DNA of 55,086 bases from an uncultured Clostridia bacterium (GTDB lineage Bacteria; Bacillota; Clostridia; UMGS1883): contig CAKSNY010000013.1 of the NCBI GenBank assembly GCA_934476455.1, forward strand, positions 1 to 55,086, written 5' to 3'. This document shows, in pieces, positions 15,056 through 24,971 of the stretch. Positions within the stretch are counted from its first letter, which is position 1; every line of letters starts with the position of its first letter. The notes below the pieces were generated by a model. That model searched no databases and had not been told where the DNA came from. It saw only the letters and a program-made list of their open reading frames with translations. A program made the position numbers and the translations under genes.

Positions 15056-18050
15056 TAAGCGGCTCAATTTCAACAAAAGGTTTTATTGAAAACGCATACT
15101 CCATTTTTTTGTTAATACGATATTTTTCCGCCAATTCGGGTCCGCAGCTTGCAGAGCCGTTTCCGCATACTCCAAAATCAACCCTTACATATGTTGCACC
15201 GTCTTTTATAAGTTCATTTGTATGTTCCGCCTTATCAAGCGCTTTTGCGCTGTAATGACTTGCACAAAATTCCACACCGTTTTCCGACTCAATAAGCAGC
15301 CCTCTTCCTCTGCTGTCATAAATTTGAGCCATCTTTACCTTTGTGTGATTACCATGTTCCTGAGGGCGGACATAAGGAACATACTGTTCTGTTACAGTAG
15401 AATTATATAATCCGCAAATGACATAATGGCACATATCCCTGTAATTCTCCTCGGGACCGTTTCCGTAATAAGAAATATACTCGTTTCCTTCTTTCATTGA
15501 AAAGCTCATTCCGAATCTCGGCAGGTAAAACAGTTCGCTGTTATGCACTGCCGATATTTCCACCAAAACCTTTCCGTCCCCTTCAAAAGTATATTTTATT
15601 TTGGCATTAACAAGAGCACACTTTGAAACAGGTGCAAGCGTCTGTACTGTTTCTATTACAATCTTTTCGGGACCATCCTTTGAAACTTTCACGTCTTTGG
15701 TACGTATTTTTGTTCTGTCGTAAAGCGCAAGTCTCCAGACATCTTTAATATCATTATCCGTATATGCCTTCTCGATGCTGATAACAAGAGGAGACTCCAT
15801 AAATTCAACATCATTTTTCTTAACAGAGGTAATTTTGCCGTTAACGGCGTCAAATGTGTACGAAAAATCATTTCCGCAAATTTTGTAACAGCGCCCGTTT
15901 TTCTCGACAGACATTCTTTCTTTCATACCGTCAGCTTTTTTATGCAGCTTTGCACCGACATTAAACTGAAACTTTGAAATTTCATACCCTGCTTTTGCCC
16001 ACTTATTTGTTTTTCTGAGCACAAAATAAATATTTAAGTGACAGCCCAACCTGTATGCTTCTGTTTTCGGCACAGTTATTTCAATTTCACCGAAGGTGTG
16101 CGGCAAAATATCCGGAAGCGCAATTCTGTCCTCGTAAATTATTTCTCCGTCCTTCTCAAGCTCTGCAATCATATCAAATTTGTCAAGTGAAATAAAATCA
16201 TATTTATTATAAACAACAACCTTATTTCCGCGTCTTTCTGCTTTTATTCCCGCATAAACGGCTTTAACCTCCAGAAGTCCCGAGCTCGGCGTTCTGTCCG
16301 GAAAAATAAGACCGTCGGCACAAAAGTTACCATTGTGCATTTCCTCGCCGCTGTCTCCGCCGTATCCGCAGTATGGGTTGCCGTTTTTATCTTTGAGAAT
16401 AATTGCATGGTCATTCCATTCCCATACGCAGCCGCCTATAAAACGCGGATGACTTTCTATCACTTCCCAGTAATCAAAAACATCTCCGGGGCCGTTACCC
16501 ATTGCATGGGAATATTCGCATAAAAATAAAGGTCGCTTCTCATTTTCATCATTTAAATATTGCTTCATTTCGTCAATCGAGGGATACATTCGGCTGAGCA
16601 TATCAAAAACCGCAGGCACTTTCTTAAGCCCGCTTGCCCCTTCGTAATGAAGCAGCCTTGTATTATCTCTTTCCTTTGTCCACTGTGCCATAGCATCAAA
16701 GTTTGCGCCGTATCCGCTCTCGTTGCCGATGGACCAAAAGATAACACAAGCGTGATTTTTATCACGTTCAACCATTCTTTTCATTCTGTCAAGGCAGGCT
16801 TCCCTCCATTCAGGCTCACTGTTTGGCCAGCCCGGCGTATTTTCTTCAAAGCCTGTTTCCTTTTTACGGCAGAAAAATCCATGGGTTTCCAAATCAGCCT
16901 CACTTATGACATAAAAACCGTACCTGTCACACAGGTTTAAAAACTCCGATGTATTCGGGTAATGCGAGGTGCGAATTGCGTTAATATTATGCCTTTTCAT
17001 CAAAATAAGGTCTTCTTCCATTTTTTGATACGGCGCATAATACCCAAGTTCCGCATACGAGTCGTGCCTGTTTACCCCTTTTATTTTTACACTTACGCCG
17101 TTAATCAAAAGAGCGCCGTTTTTTCCTACGGTAACCTCGCGAATACCAAACGGAATACATATTGTCTCTTCATTTGTTTCAAAAACAAGCGAATAAAGCG
17201 ACGGTGTTTCTGCCGTCCAATTTTTTGTATTATGTATGTTAAAAAGAACCTTACTATCGGCAACATCTGCCTCTTTTAACAAAACATTGTCGGGAGAATA
17301 CAAAAAGCACCTTATATTTGTCTTTCCCTTAACAGCAATCTCTGCACTTACCTGTGCTTTTGAATAATCTTTATCGGTAAAAAACGTTTTTACAAACACA
17401 TCCTTTATGTGATTTTCAGGACGTGAAAGAAGATACACATCTCTGAAAATTCCGGAAAGGCGGAAAAAGTCCTGATCCTCCAAATAGCTTCCGTCACACC
17501 ATTTAAGCACTTTTACCGTAATTCTGTTAGAGCCGGGCTTTACATATGGTTTCAGGCAGAATTCAGACGGCATATGCGAGCCTTGGCTGTAACCTATCTT
17601 TTCCCCGTTTACATAAAGCGTAAAGCAGGACGCAACCCCCTCAAAAATTATATAAAGGTCGCTTGACGCCTCCTCTTTGTTCAAAACAAAATCCGTTGCG
17701 TATATCCCCGCCGGATTATCGTCCGGAACGTACGGCATATCAACCGCAAAGGGATACCTAAAACATGAATAACAGGCTTTATCATATCCGAACATTTCCC
17801 AGTTTGAAGGCACACATATCCTGTCCCACTCGGAAATATCACAATCTTTTTCAAACAGGTTGTCATACACATCATGACAACATTCAAAAAACTTAAACGC
17901 CCAATTCCCATTAAGTAAGCGGTATCTGTCAGAACTTGAGCGCCCGCCCCCCAAAGCGGATTTTTTATTTGAAAATGGTATGAAGTATGTATGCGGAAGC
18001 TCTCTGTTTTCTTGTAAATATTGCGGATTTTCCCAGTAATTTTGGTTCAT
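15027..18050 (-). CDS. GH2 beta-galactosidase (LacZ-like)
   Basis: A 1007-residue glycoside hydrolase of family 2 with the LacZ domain order: sugar-binding jelly roll, immunoglobulin-like domain, catalytic barrel, second immunoglobulin-like domain and the C-terminal small-chain domain. The acid/base Glu444 is in IFWSIGNESGYG and the nucleophile Glu512 in FLCEYSHAMGNGPGD; NRHD (327-330) and TSHYP complete the active site. No signal peptide, so it cleaves imported oligosaccharides in the cytoplasm. Beta-galactosidase is the best call; other beta-linked specificities within GH2 are possible. AAGGAG lies 10 nt before the ATG. Confidence 0.93.
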   Translation of the reverse strand: MNQNYWENPQYLQENRELPHTYFIPFSNKKSALGGGRSSSDRYRLLNGNWAFKFFECCHDVYDNLFEKDCDISEWDRICVPSNWEMFGYDKACYSCFRYPFAVDMPYVPDDNPAGIYATDFVLNKEEASSDLYIIFEGVASCFTLYVNGEKIGYSQGSHMPSEFCLKPYVKPGSNRITVKVLKWCDGSYLEDQDFFRLSGIFRDVYLLSRPENHIKDVFVKTFFTDKDYSKAQVSAEIAVKGKTNIRCFLYSPDNVLLKEADVADSKVLFNIHNTKNWTAETPSLYSLVFETNEETICIPFGIREVTVGKNGALLINGVSVKIKGVNRHDSYAELGYYAPYQKMEEDLILMKRHNINAIRTSHYPNTSEFLNLCDRYGFYVISEADLETHGFFCRKKETGFEENTPGWPNSEPEWREACLDRMKRMVERDKNHACVIFWSIGNESGYGANFDAMAQWTKERDNTRLLHYEGASGLKKVPAVFDMLSRMYPSIDEMKQYLNDENEKRPLFLCEYSHAMGNGPGDVFDYWEVIESHPRFIGGCVWEWNDHAIILKDKNGNPYCGYGGDSGEEMHNGNFCADGLIFPDRTPSSGLLEVKAVYAGIKAERRGNKVVVYNKYDFISLDKFDMIAELEKDGEIIYEDRIALPDILPHTFGEIEITVPKTEAYRLGCHLNIYFVLRKTNKWAKAGYEISKFQFNVGAKLHKKADGMKERMSVEKNGRCYKICGNDFSYTFDAVNGKITSVKKNDVEFMESPLVISIEKAYTDNDIKDVWRLALYDRTKIRTKDVKVSKDGPEKIVIETVQTLAPVSKCALVNAKIKYTFEGDGKVLVEISAVHNSELFYLPRFGMSFSMKEGNEYISYYGNGPEENYRDMCHYVICGLYNSTVTEQYVPYVRPQEHGNHTKVKMAQIYDSRGRGLLIESENGVEFCASHYSAKALDKAEHTNELIKDGATYVRVDFGVCGNGSASCGPELAEKYRINKKMEYAFSIKPFVEIEPLIYKEQKNMI

Positions 18051-18073
18051 AGCTTAATTTCTCCTTATAGTCA

Positions 18074-18095
18074 AGGGGTGTACTAATACACCCCT
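18074..18095. other. Intercistronic hairpin before the GH2 gene
   Basis: A 9-bp perfect stem (AGGGGTGTA / TACACCCCT) with a CTAA loop lies in the 61-nt gap between the golvesin-module gene and GH2. There is no T-run after it on the minus strand, so it is not a standard terminator. It could stabilise or mark processed mRNA ends within the operon. Confidence 0.6.
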
Positions 18096-18111
18096 ATATC
18101 CGACTATTACA

Positions 18112-20355
18112 TCATTCTGTTATATTAAGTACATCAATTGTATCAACCGGCTTAAGATTATCCTGCAATACAAACGCTTTTACAACATCGCCCGACTCAT
18201 AAAGTGTTGCGGGAATATTTCCTGTATAGTAAGCCGTTCTTCCCGATTCGATTGATTTTACCTCTGTTAAAAGCATAGTCACTTCAACCAGTCTGCCTTT
18301 TCTGTAAACGCCCGCAAATACCGTCGGAACGTCATAAACGACGGCATCGGTTCCGTTTTTTACCGACGCTCTCAGCGCGATTGTAGTTTTCTCCGGAAGT
18401 ATAGCTTTTGAAATACTTTCTGCTCCGTCGGAATAAAGCACCTTTGCGCTAAGCCTGCCGTCGGAAACTACAGCGTCGCCGCCCTTGTATACAAATTTAA
18501 CCGCGCCGAAACGTGTTAGTGCGCCTGCCCGGTTGCTTAACGAAACATACTCGTCACGTCCGTTACCGGTAAAATAATATGTACCGATTTTATACAATCC
18601 GTCTTCATCCGGGTTTATTGCGGTAATATCAATATCCGGGGTTTCCGTTTCGTTGTTATGCAGCACGGTAACCTTCGGGTTATTGCCGCGTGATGATGTA
18701 AATATCGTCATATATACGTCATATTTACCCGGCTTGGCGCCTGATGTCGGCAGGCAATATTTTATGTAGCTTCCGCTTGCATATGCGGCATACGGAAATA
18801 CGCCTTTTATTACATAGCCCTCCGCAGTAGTGCGGTTGCTTTCCGAAACACCCGAAACTTCAACATTTGCGCCGTTTGTAAATGAAGGAGCAATTACATA
18901 CGTATCTTCTTCCTCCGCAGGGGCATTTTTTACAAACTTAACGGCTGTTGCACGAGTTGAAACATTTGTCTTTGTATGAGACTGTATACGTAAAAGCGTG
19001 ACATTTTCATTTTCACTTCCGCCTGCAAAATCGTATTCACCTATGCAAACCCATTCTTTTTCACCGGCACTGTAATCAAAGAGTACTGCATCTGTTTTTC
19101 CGTTATGGCTTACAGTCATCCACAAATTATCGTCACTACCGCTGATATACGGCGCTCTCCAATAATATACCTTATACGTACCCTCCGTAAGGGTATTTGC
19201 TTTAAATGTAAATCTGGCGCCTGGTGTGGTCGAGTAAAGCGTGGCACTGCCGTCGTCTGCCGTGACCGCTAAGCTGAGCGCCCACGAAAACCCGTTAGCA
19301 TTTGTATTGGCTCGGTCTGTTGCCCTTACAATTGTTTCTTCGTATCCTTCGCACGGGATGTCTGATTTAACAAGCTTCACACCGCCGACCCTCGCCCACT
19401 GTCCGGAAACAGTATTTTCAAAAGAGATGTACTCGTTCTTTGCATTCCCGCTAAAAAAATATCTGCCCAGATACTGCCAAACGGATGAGTCGCCTTTCAT
19501 ATCTGAAAAATCAACCTCTGCGGAATCCTGCCTGCCGTCGTGTATAATGTATGTATTTAACTTTGCGGCTGAATCGGCGATATAGCGAATTTTATAAATA
19601 TAAACATCATAATACCCCTCTTCGGCTATATCTGCCGTATATCCCGCAAAAGCGTTTGCGGCATTTGTAGAAAATACATTTTCTTCACCCTTTGCAGTTA
19701 CGCATTTGGCATGACCTATTGTATTTGACCAGCAGGAATTACCGAACGGAGCGCCTGTTACCAAAATACCGCCCCTGTCAGCTGCAATTTCCTCTGTTGC
19801 TTCTGAAAGGGTAAATTTGACGGCAGATGTACGCAGTACACAATCCTGGGTAGTATTGACAACCTTTACGTATTCCGTACCGTCGCCGCTGAAGTAATAT
19901 GTGCCCAAATCAATGTATTCTTTAACATTTTTCGTTGCGGCTTCGTTAAAATTAAAAGACTCGGTATCAAGTTTACCGTTATGGAATATTTCAAATTTTA
20001 CTACAGGGCGGCTGTAGCTTCCCGCATAAAGAATTTTATAATAATCCACTTTATAAAAACCTGCTTTTAATACGCCCGAATCAGGCTTAAATGAAGCGCT
20101 CGAGTTTTCTCCGCCGGAATAAATTGTAGGGTCTCCCTTGGGAGAGCCGTAGCTGTTCTTTTCATCTTCCGTTGTCGGGGTGCTTACGCCCCAGTTTCCG
20201 CTTAAAGTGACTGTACCGTTTTCAAGTGACGTATTCTGAGCTGCCGTTATCGTCATAATAACCGGCTCATCGTTTAAATCCGCATCTGAAGCTAAAACGC
20301 ATACACTTGAAACTGACATTATAAAAGCCAAAACAAGCAACCAAATCTTCTTCAT
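18112..20355 (-). CDS. Secreted protein with four golvesin-C-like beta-sandwich modules
   Basis: A 747-residue protein with a signal peptide (residues 1-22). Four divergent copies of one module of about 140 residues follow (about 35-184, 195-331, 341-476 and 486-624). Each has a G-x-Y-x-V-Y-Y strand, a VxxxHNGK turn, a W/Y-x-x-LG-x-Y-x-FSG strand and ends in R-x-x-AVKFV. This is the pattern of golvesin C-terminal-like (xanthan-lyase-associated) domains. The last 115 residues form another beta domain ending in VVKAFVLQDNLKPV, shared in style with the C1 peptidase C-terminus. No SLH repeat is seen, so the wall link, if any, is through the C-terminal domain or partner proteins. A role in binding glycan is inferred. 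Confidence 0.8.
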   Translation of the reverse strand: MKKIWLLVLAFIMSVSSVCVLASDADLNDEPVIMTITAAQNTSLENGTVTLSGNWGVSTPTTEDEKNSYGSPKGDPTIYSGGENSSASFKPDSGVLKAGFYKVDYYKILYAGSYSRPVVKFEIFHNGKLDTESFNFNEAATKNVKEYIDLGTYYFSGDGTEYVKVVNTTQDCVLRTSAVKFTLSEATEEIAADRGGILVTGAPFGNSCWSNTIGHAKCVTAKGEENVFSTNAANAFAGYTADIAEEGYYDVYIYKIRYIADSAAKLNTYIIHDGRQDSAEVDFSDMKGDSSVWQYLGRYFFSGNAKNEYISFENTVSGQWARVGGVKLVKSDIPCEGYEETIVRATDRANTNANGFSWALSLAVTADDGSATLYSTTPGARFTFKANTLTEGTYKVYYWRAPYISGSDDNLWMTVSHNGKTDAVLFDYSAGEKEWVCIGEYDFAGGSENENVTLLRIQSHTKTNVSTRATAVKFVKNAPAEEEDTYVIAPSFTNGANVEVSGVSESNRTTAEGYVIKGVFPYAAYASGSYIKYCLPTSGAKPGKYDVYMTIFTSSRGNNPKVTVLHNNETETPDIDITAINPDEDGLYKIGTYYFTGNGRDEYVSLSNRAGALTRFGAVKFVYKGGDAVVSDGRLSAKVLYSDGAESISKAILPEKTTIALRASVKNGTDAVVYDVPTVFAGVYRKGRLVEVTMLLTEVKSIESGRTAYYTGNIPATLYESGDVVKAFVLQDNLKPVDTIDVLNITE

Positions 20356-20385
20356 TTTTCACACTCCTTTTATTATATATGTTTA

Positions 20386-20461
20386 TCAGCCGACGGGAAA
20401 TTTATAAACAAGGAAATGCGCAACTCTGTCGGAAGCCGCATAAATATTTCCCGACGGCTGA
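20386..20461. other. Intercistronic hairpin between two golvesin-module genes
   Basis: Arms at 20386-20406 and 20440-20461 pair over about 19 positions, with a single mismatch in the CCGACGGG/CCCGACGG core and a small bulge. The loop is about 33 nt. It fills most of the 115-nt gap and no T-run follows on the minus strand. Confidence 0.6.
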
Positions 20462-20470
20462 AAACAATCT

Positions 20471-23400
20471 TTATTTGTAGACAAAAGCTTCTACAACTGC
20501 ACCTCTTCTGTAATGCAGAACAATTTCATTTCCGACGCTGACATCGCCTATCGTGCCTACCTCTGCATTGTCGGAACCGACTTCATATGTGTACACGCTC
20601 GTCCCGCTTAAAAAGCACATACGTTCATCGGTGCCGATGTCAATTTTGATTACCGCGCCGCCCTTATGAACTTCTGTAACCGTACCGAAAGCGATACAAT
20701 AGAGGTTGTGTATTCCTGTGCCGTCGCTGCTTTTTGTCCACTGTCCCGGGGTTCTGCCGTTATATGCAAACATCAGACGATACCCGGCATCGTTCGATTC
20801 CGTATCACCCTTATGGTTTTTCTTTGCAATTATTATATCTCCCTTGCTCACCTCTTTGAAGGTGTCATCATCTGCCCCTACAAATGTTACCTCGTTTCCT
20901 CCGCCGAGCCCCTTAATACAGGTTGTAAAATTTCCGTCGGAATTTATGCCCTTACTCACCCGTGAAACAATTACACACTGCGGGGCGTCATCAATAATAT
21001 CTGTTTCCCTGTCTGTAATTACCACTTCCGCATTTAAAAGCTCATCAAGGTTATATGCCTCCAGCGCATATCCGCTCTCATTTGTAAAGCTTGCGGGGGA
21101 TTCCAAATTATAATTATCAAAGTTTTCTTTATCCTTCGGAATACCGAATATAACCGTACTGGGATCAATGGTAAAATCGATTTTTTGTCTGCTTGTACCA
21201 AGACTGAATCCCTTTACCCTCGAATAATACGCGTAACGTGCGTAACCAATATCCTTTGTAAGCGTCTTTATTTCTCTGATTTCTCCGTCAGAGTTTTTTT
21301 CAATGAATATAGGTTTTTCAATCGTCAAAGCCATCTTATCGATATAGTCAGAGGGTTCCTTGGGTTCTAATACAGGTGCACCGAATCTCACTGCGGCAGA
21401 ACGATATACGCCTCTTGCAGAGCTTGAACCGATTGTCGCTCCCGGTGTAAGCTTAAAGCTCACATCACCGCTTACGCCGTCAAAATTGTAATTTCCAACA
21501 AATACCCAATTATTGTTAGGCGCTGTGCTTGTGTATTCGTTAAATGTTTTTACATCGGTTCCGTCCGAATGATTAACCGTAACATCAACGCCTGTTGTTG
21601 TGCTTGCATACACAATTCTGTAGTAGTAAACACCGTACATTCCTGCGGGAATACCGGATGCACTGTATGTTACGGTACCTTGATAATCTGTGGAATAAAG
21701 CGAATTTTTCTTCGTCGGTCCCAAAACGTACGCGTTGCTTGACTCGGCAATTCCGCCGCTTTTCGTAATTTTACCTGCGGAGGCAGGCTCTCCCCAAATT
21801 ACATCGTAATCTACGGTTTCTTCCTTTGTAGCTTCATCAAACCATGTAAGATCAACAAGTTCGTACTGCCGCAAAGCAATGTCGACAGCTTTCATTTTTA
21901 CACCGTTAAATACAACATCATCTTTCAGAGGGATTTCCTCCCACTCGCCTTTTGATGTAAACGTTTTTAAAATATATTTTCCGTCTGCTCCCTTTTGCTT
22001 TTTCCCTAGCTTGTAGGCGTAAACAAACTTGTCTGATTCCTCCCTCGGAAGGTCGGATGCAACTATTTCTCCGCTCAATCCCAAATATACGGTAATCTTT
22101 TTTCCCAGTCTGTCTGTATCCGATAAAAGAAGACCCGAAGCATACGGTTTGAAGCTATCACTTATTTCATAATCTTTTCCGCCGATTGTGACACCGTCTT
22201 CATACACAGCCTCTACAATTCCCGTAACCTTTTTAGCCGTCAGGCTGATTTTAAGGGGTCCTTTTTCTTGTGAAGGGTGCTTTTTTAATACGCTCAAAAC
22301 ATCCCATTCTTTTAAATTATCGAGAGAAATTACTTTCCCGCCGATATTCTTTGTAATCTCATATTTCGGAACATTACTTTTTGATAAATCCAAAGCATCA
22401 GGTCTGTATTTTGCATATACCTTCTCATTATGTACATCTACCGAATTAACTACATATGTGTCATAGGCGTATACAAACAAAACATTATACCCGTTTTTGT
22501 TAACTGACATAAATTTAAGCGAACCGGAATCAATATCAAAATCGTTTTTTTGATAAGGGGGCACAAGCATCTGTCCGTTGTAAACAACAACCGCGTCGGC
22601 GGAGGTTGAAACGGTACGTGCCGACCTTCCTTCGCTGTACTTTACGGTAATCTGATTGCCGGAAACATTTACATCTTCAATATTTCTCGCAGCAATATTA
22701 ACAACATCTTCACCTTTCATCGGTTTTGCAAGAATCAATGTATCATCAGAATCGTTTTTGTAATAATACTCGACTCTTTGCCCGATATATCCCGCAGCAA
22801 TGGAATCAGGATCGTAAAGCACTTTATTGCCAATCCTTACCTCCGATTCTTTTACGGACAATCCGCCGTCAAGATTTATATTTTCTATTGCGTAAACTAT
22901 GTCTTTTTCATAGTAAATGTTGTGAAATTTTGTTAGTGCAATTTCATCTGCCGGCTTCAACTCGGTAAGGCTTACAATATCCATAGGCTTAACAAAAAGT
23001 GCATTGTGCAGCATCATTATTGCTGCCTTATCGTCAAAAGGCTCTTTCATATTGTCAAGCAAGTCCAGCTTAATTGCCTGAGAAACGTACCCTCCTGTCC
23101 ATCCCCCGGCTTGCTCTGCCGGAGTTTTATAGCCTAACGCTGTTACCAGGATCTTAACAGCTTCATTAAGAGAAACCGGGGCATCAGGTCTGAAAGTGTC
23201 ATCTTCACTTATTATCCCGCTTTCAACTGCAGCAGCTATAACACTGTAACAGGGGTGTAGCGCGTCAAGGTCGGTAAAGCGCAGGCTTTTGGAGCTTTTC
23301 ATCCCCTCAAGCCCGGTTGCTTTCATTGCCATTTTCAAAAAATCTGCTCTTGAGGGCGGCTGCCCTTCACTTATCGAAACATCTTCCGATACACCTATTG

Positions 23401-23962
23401 CCTCAAGCAATTCTTTTTCAAAAAATTCCGATTGTAAGTTGTCGATTGCATCGGCGCCCGCTGTTTTTACAAGCTTAACGGCACCCGTTCTCGTAACAAC
23501 CGTACTTGCCGTGGAATCATTCCTTCCAAACTCAACATATTCGCCGCTGTCACCGCTAAAATAGTAATTGCCCAGTAATACCCACTCACTGCCTTTACCT
23601 TCAAAGCTTATGGTTTTGTTTTCTGTTTTTCCGTTAAACGAAACCGTAACATCAACCGAAGGGTCGTTTCGCTCGCTATGCGAAAGTCGCCAGTAGTACA
23701 AATCATACTTTCCCGCTTCAACAGTAATATTGTATTTTGCCTTTGCGCCATTTGCGGTTGTAAACCAGCTTGGTGCTCCCGACGGATTTAAAAGGCTTGA
23801 GTTGTTTGCCCAATTTCCCGTTGCCTGAAATTCGGCAGAGCCGCTTTCAATTACTATCTCCTCACCGAGCGACGGATCCGAAGAGGTATCATCACCCATT
23901 ACGGGCTGCACGATATTGAAAATCAGTAATATTGATACCAATATTGATGTTAAGCGACGCAT
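20471..23962 (-). CDS. SLH-anchored surface protein with two golvesin-C-like modules
   Basis: An 1163-residue exported protein. A signal peptide (1-23) is followed by golvesin-like module 1 (about 34-167), an SLH region (about 175-325, with FTDLDALHPCYSVIAAAVES and FRPDAPVSLNEAVKILVTAL), a long repetitive beta region typical of clostridial SLH proteins (about 330-720), a second golvesin-like module (about 727-862) and a final beta region ending at 1163. The second module interrupts the beta region. SLH domains bind pyruvylated secondary cell-wall polymer, so the protein should sit on the surface. It has no recognisable enzyme motif and is probably structural or glycan-binding. Confidence 0.85.
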   Translation of the reverse strand: MRRLTSILVSILLIFNIVQPVMGDDTSSDPSLGEEIVIESGSAEFQATGNWANNSSLLNPSGAPSWFTTANGAKAKYNITVEAGKYDLYYWRLSHSERNDPSVDVTVSFNGKTENKTISFEGKGSEWVLLGNYYFSGDSGEYVEFGRNDSTASTVVTRTGAVKLVKTAGADAIDNLQSEFFEKELLEAIGVSEDVSISEGQPPSRADFLKMAMKATGLEGMKSSKSLRFTDLDALHPCYSVIAAAVESGIISEDDTFRPDAPVSLNEAVKILVTALGYKTPAEQAGGWTGGYVSQAIKLDLLDNMKEPFDDKAAIMMLHNALFVKPMDIVSLTELKPADEIALTKFHNIYYEKDIVYAIENINLDGGLSVKESEVRIGNKVLYDPDSIAAGYIGQRVEYYYKNDSDDTLILAKPMKGEDVVNIAARNIEDVNVSGNQITVKYSEGRSARTVSTSADAVVVYNGQMLVPPYQKNDFDIDSGSLKFMSVNKNGYNVLFVYAYDTYVVNSVDVHNEKVYAKYRPDALDLSKSNVPKYEITKNIGGKVISLDNLKEWDVLSVLKKHPSQEKGPLKISLTAKKVTGIVEAVYEDGVTIGGKDYEISDSFKPYASGLLLSDTDRLGKKITVYLGLSGEIVASDLPREESDKFVYAYKLGKKQKGADGKYILKTFTSKGEWEEIPLKDDVVFNGVKMKAVDIALRQYELVDLTWFDEATKEETVDYDVIWGEPASAGKITKSGGIAESSNAYVLGPTKKNSLYSTDYQGTVTYSASGIPAGMYGVYYYRIVYASTTTGVDVTVNHSDGTDVKTFNEYTSTAPNNNWVFVGNYNFDGVSGDVSFKLTPGATIGSSSARGVYRSAAVRFGAPVLEPKEPSDYIDKMALTIEKPIFIEKNSDGEIREIKTLTKDIGYARYAYYSRVKGFSLGTSRQKIDFTIDPSTVIFGIPKDKENFDNYNLESPASFTNESGYALEAYNLDELLNAEVVITDRETDIIDDAPQCVIVSRVSKGINSDGNFTTCIKGLGGGNEVTFVGADDDTFKEVSKGDIIIAKKNHKGDTESNDAGYRLMFAYNGRTPGQWTKSSDGTGIHNLYCIAFGTVTEVHKGGAVIKIDIGTDERMCFLSGTSVYTYEVGSDNAEVGTIGDVSVGNEIVLHYRRGAVVEAFVYK

Positions 23963-24000
23963 CTGTCCACCACCTTTATTTAAAATTTTTCAAAGCACAC

Positions 24001-24897
24001 TTATTTGAAATTTTTATCGTAATAATTTTCATCATACGGATACAGTTTTCTGATGTCAATTTTGGAATACTCTTCATGCGTCATAATGTCATCATAGCCC
24101 ATGGCATACTCCGATACGGGTAAAAGCTTAAATGTCTCATTATAGTATCTCGAAAATCCCTCTGCAAATGAAACATTTCCCGCACGCCCGAAAGCGCCGT
24201 CGTGCGCTTCCACAAATTTTCTTGCAAAATCATTATGGTAGCTTTGCGAAATAAACTGATCCATTGCACGGATTTTCTTTTCCACAACCGGTGTAAAATC
24301 AATAAATACATCATTGCGCCTGCCGTCTGTAATAAGTGCGTCACTTACTGTAACAGGAACCTTTGTAAAGAAAATTGCCTTTGGATGATACTGAAAGCTA
24401 TCCGTGTTTCCTGCTATGCCGTCATCCATATTCTGAAGGCAAAGCCCGACGCGCTCCAGTGCCTTAAAAGCGATTTGCGATGTCAGCGAATGAGCGTCAA
24501 GCGTATGGGGGTAAGGATAATCCATTATAATAATATCGGGGCACACCTTTGCAATTTCAGCGGCAACCTCCTCAATAATATCGTTTGTCATCAGCAGGCA
24601 GTCATCATCATGACCGAGCAATGTCACCCCTGTATATCCGAGAATTTTGCAGGCTCTTAAACATTCCGCCTTTTTAAAATCGATTACATCCTGTTTATTC
24701 ATATTGATGATTTTTTCGTTCGGATGTTCCTTTCTCCACTCTTTTACAAAGTAGTTGGGGTGTTTTCTTCCTCCGTGCGTTAATACAAGGGCATATGTTT
24801 CGTCACCGTTTTCAGCATGCATTGCTATTGCTCCGCCGCAATCCGTTACAGGGTCTGCCGGATGTGCATAAATTGCCATTACCTTAAGTTTGCTCAT
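24001..24897 (-). CDS. PIG-L family deacetylase with altered metal motif
   Basis: A 298-residue cytoplasmic protein of the PIG-L family. The motif that is normally AHPDDxE reads AHPADPVTDCGG here, so one or two of the usual acidic residues have moved or been replaced; DCGG keeps the glycine-rich turn. A second motif, YPYPHTLDAHSLTS, supplies the C-terminal His ligand. It may deacetylate an N-acetyl sugar released from the glycan. The start is the ATG at 24897 behind GAAAGGA; upstream in-frame codons run through a hairpin. It is flanked by the SLH/golvesin genes in a tight operon, which ties it to the same substrate. Confidence 0.85.
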   Translation of the reverse strand: MSKLKVMAIYAHPADPVTDCGGAIAMHAENGDETYALVLTHGGRKHPNYFVKEWRKEHPNEKIINMNKQDVIDFKKAECLRACKILGYTGVTLLGHDDDCLLMTNDIIEEVAAEIAKVCPDIIIMDYPYPHTLDAHSLTSQIAFKALERVGLCLQNMDDGIAGNTDSFQYHPKAIFFTKVPVTVSDALITDGRRNDVFIDFTPVVEKKIRAMDQFISQSYHNDFARKFVEAHDGAFGRAGNVSFAEGFSRYYNETFKLLPVSEYAMGYDDIMTHEEYSKIDIRKLYPYDENYYDKNFK

Positions 24898-24937
24898 AAT
24901 AATTGGTCCTTTCGTATTAAAAATAATATTTTCTTCG

Positions 24938-24959
24938 GGGATGTGTGTTTTCACATCCC
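24938..24959. other. Intercistronic hairpin upstream of the second PIG-L gene
   Basis: An 8-bp perfect stem (GGGATGTG / CACATCCC) with a 6-nt loop lies in the 74-nt gap between the GHL10-like gene and the PIG-L gene. No T-run follows on the minus strand. It is the third such hairpin in this operon. Confidence 0.55.
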
Positions 24960-24971
24960 ACACTGATCAAA

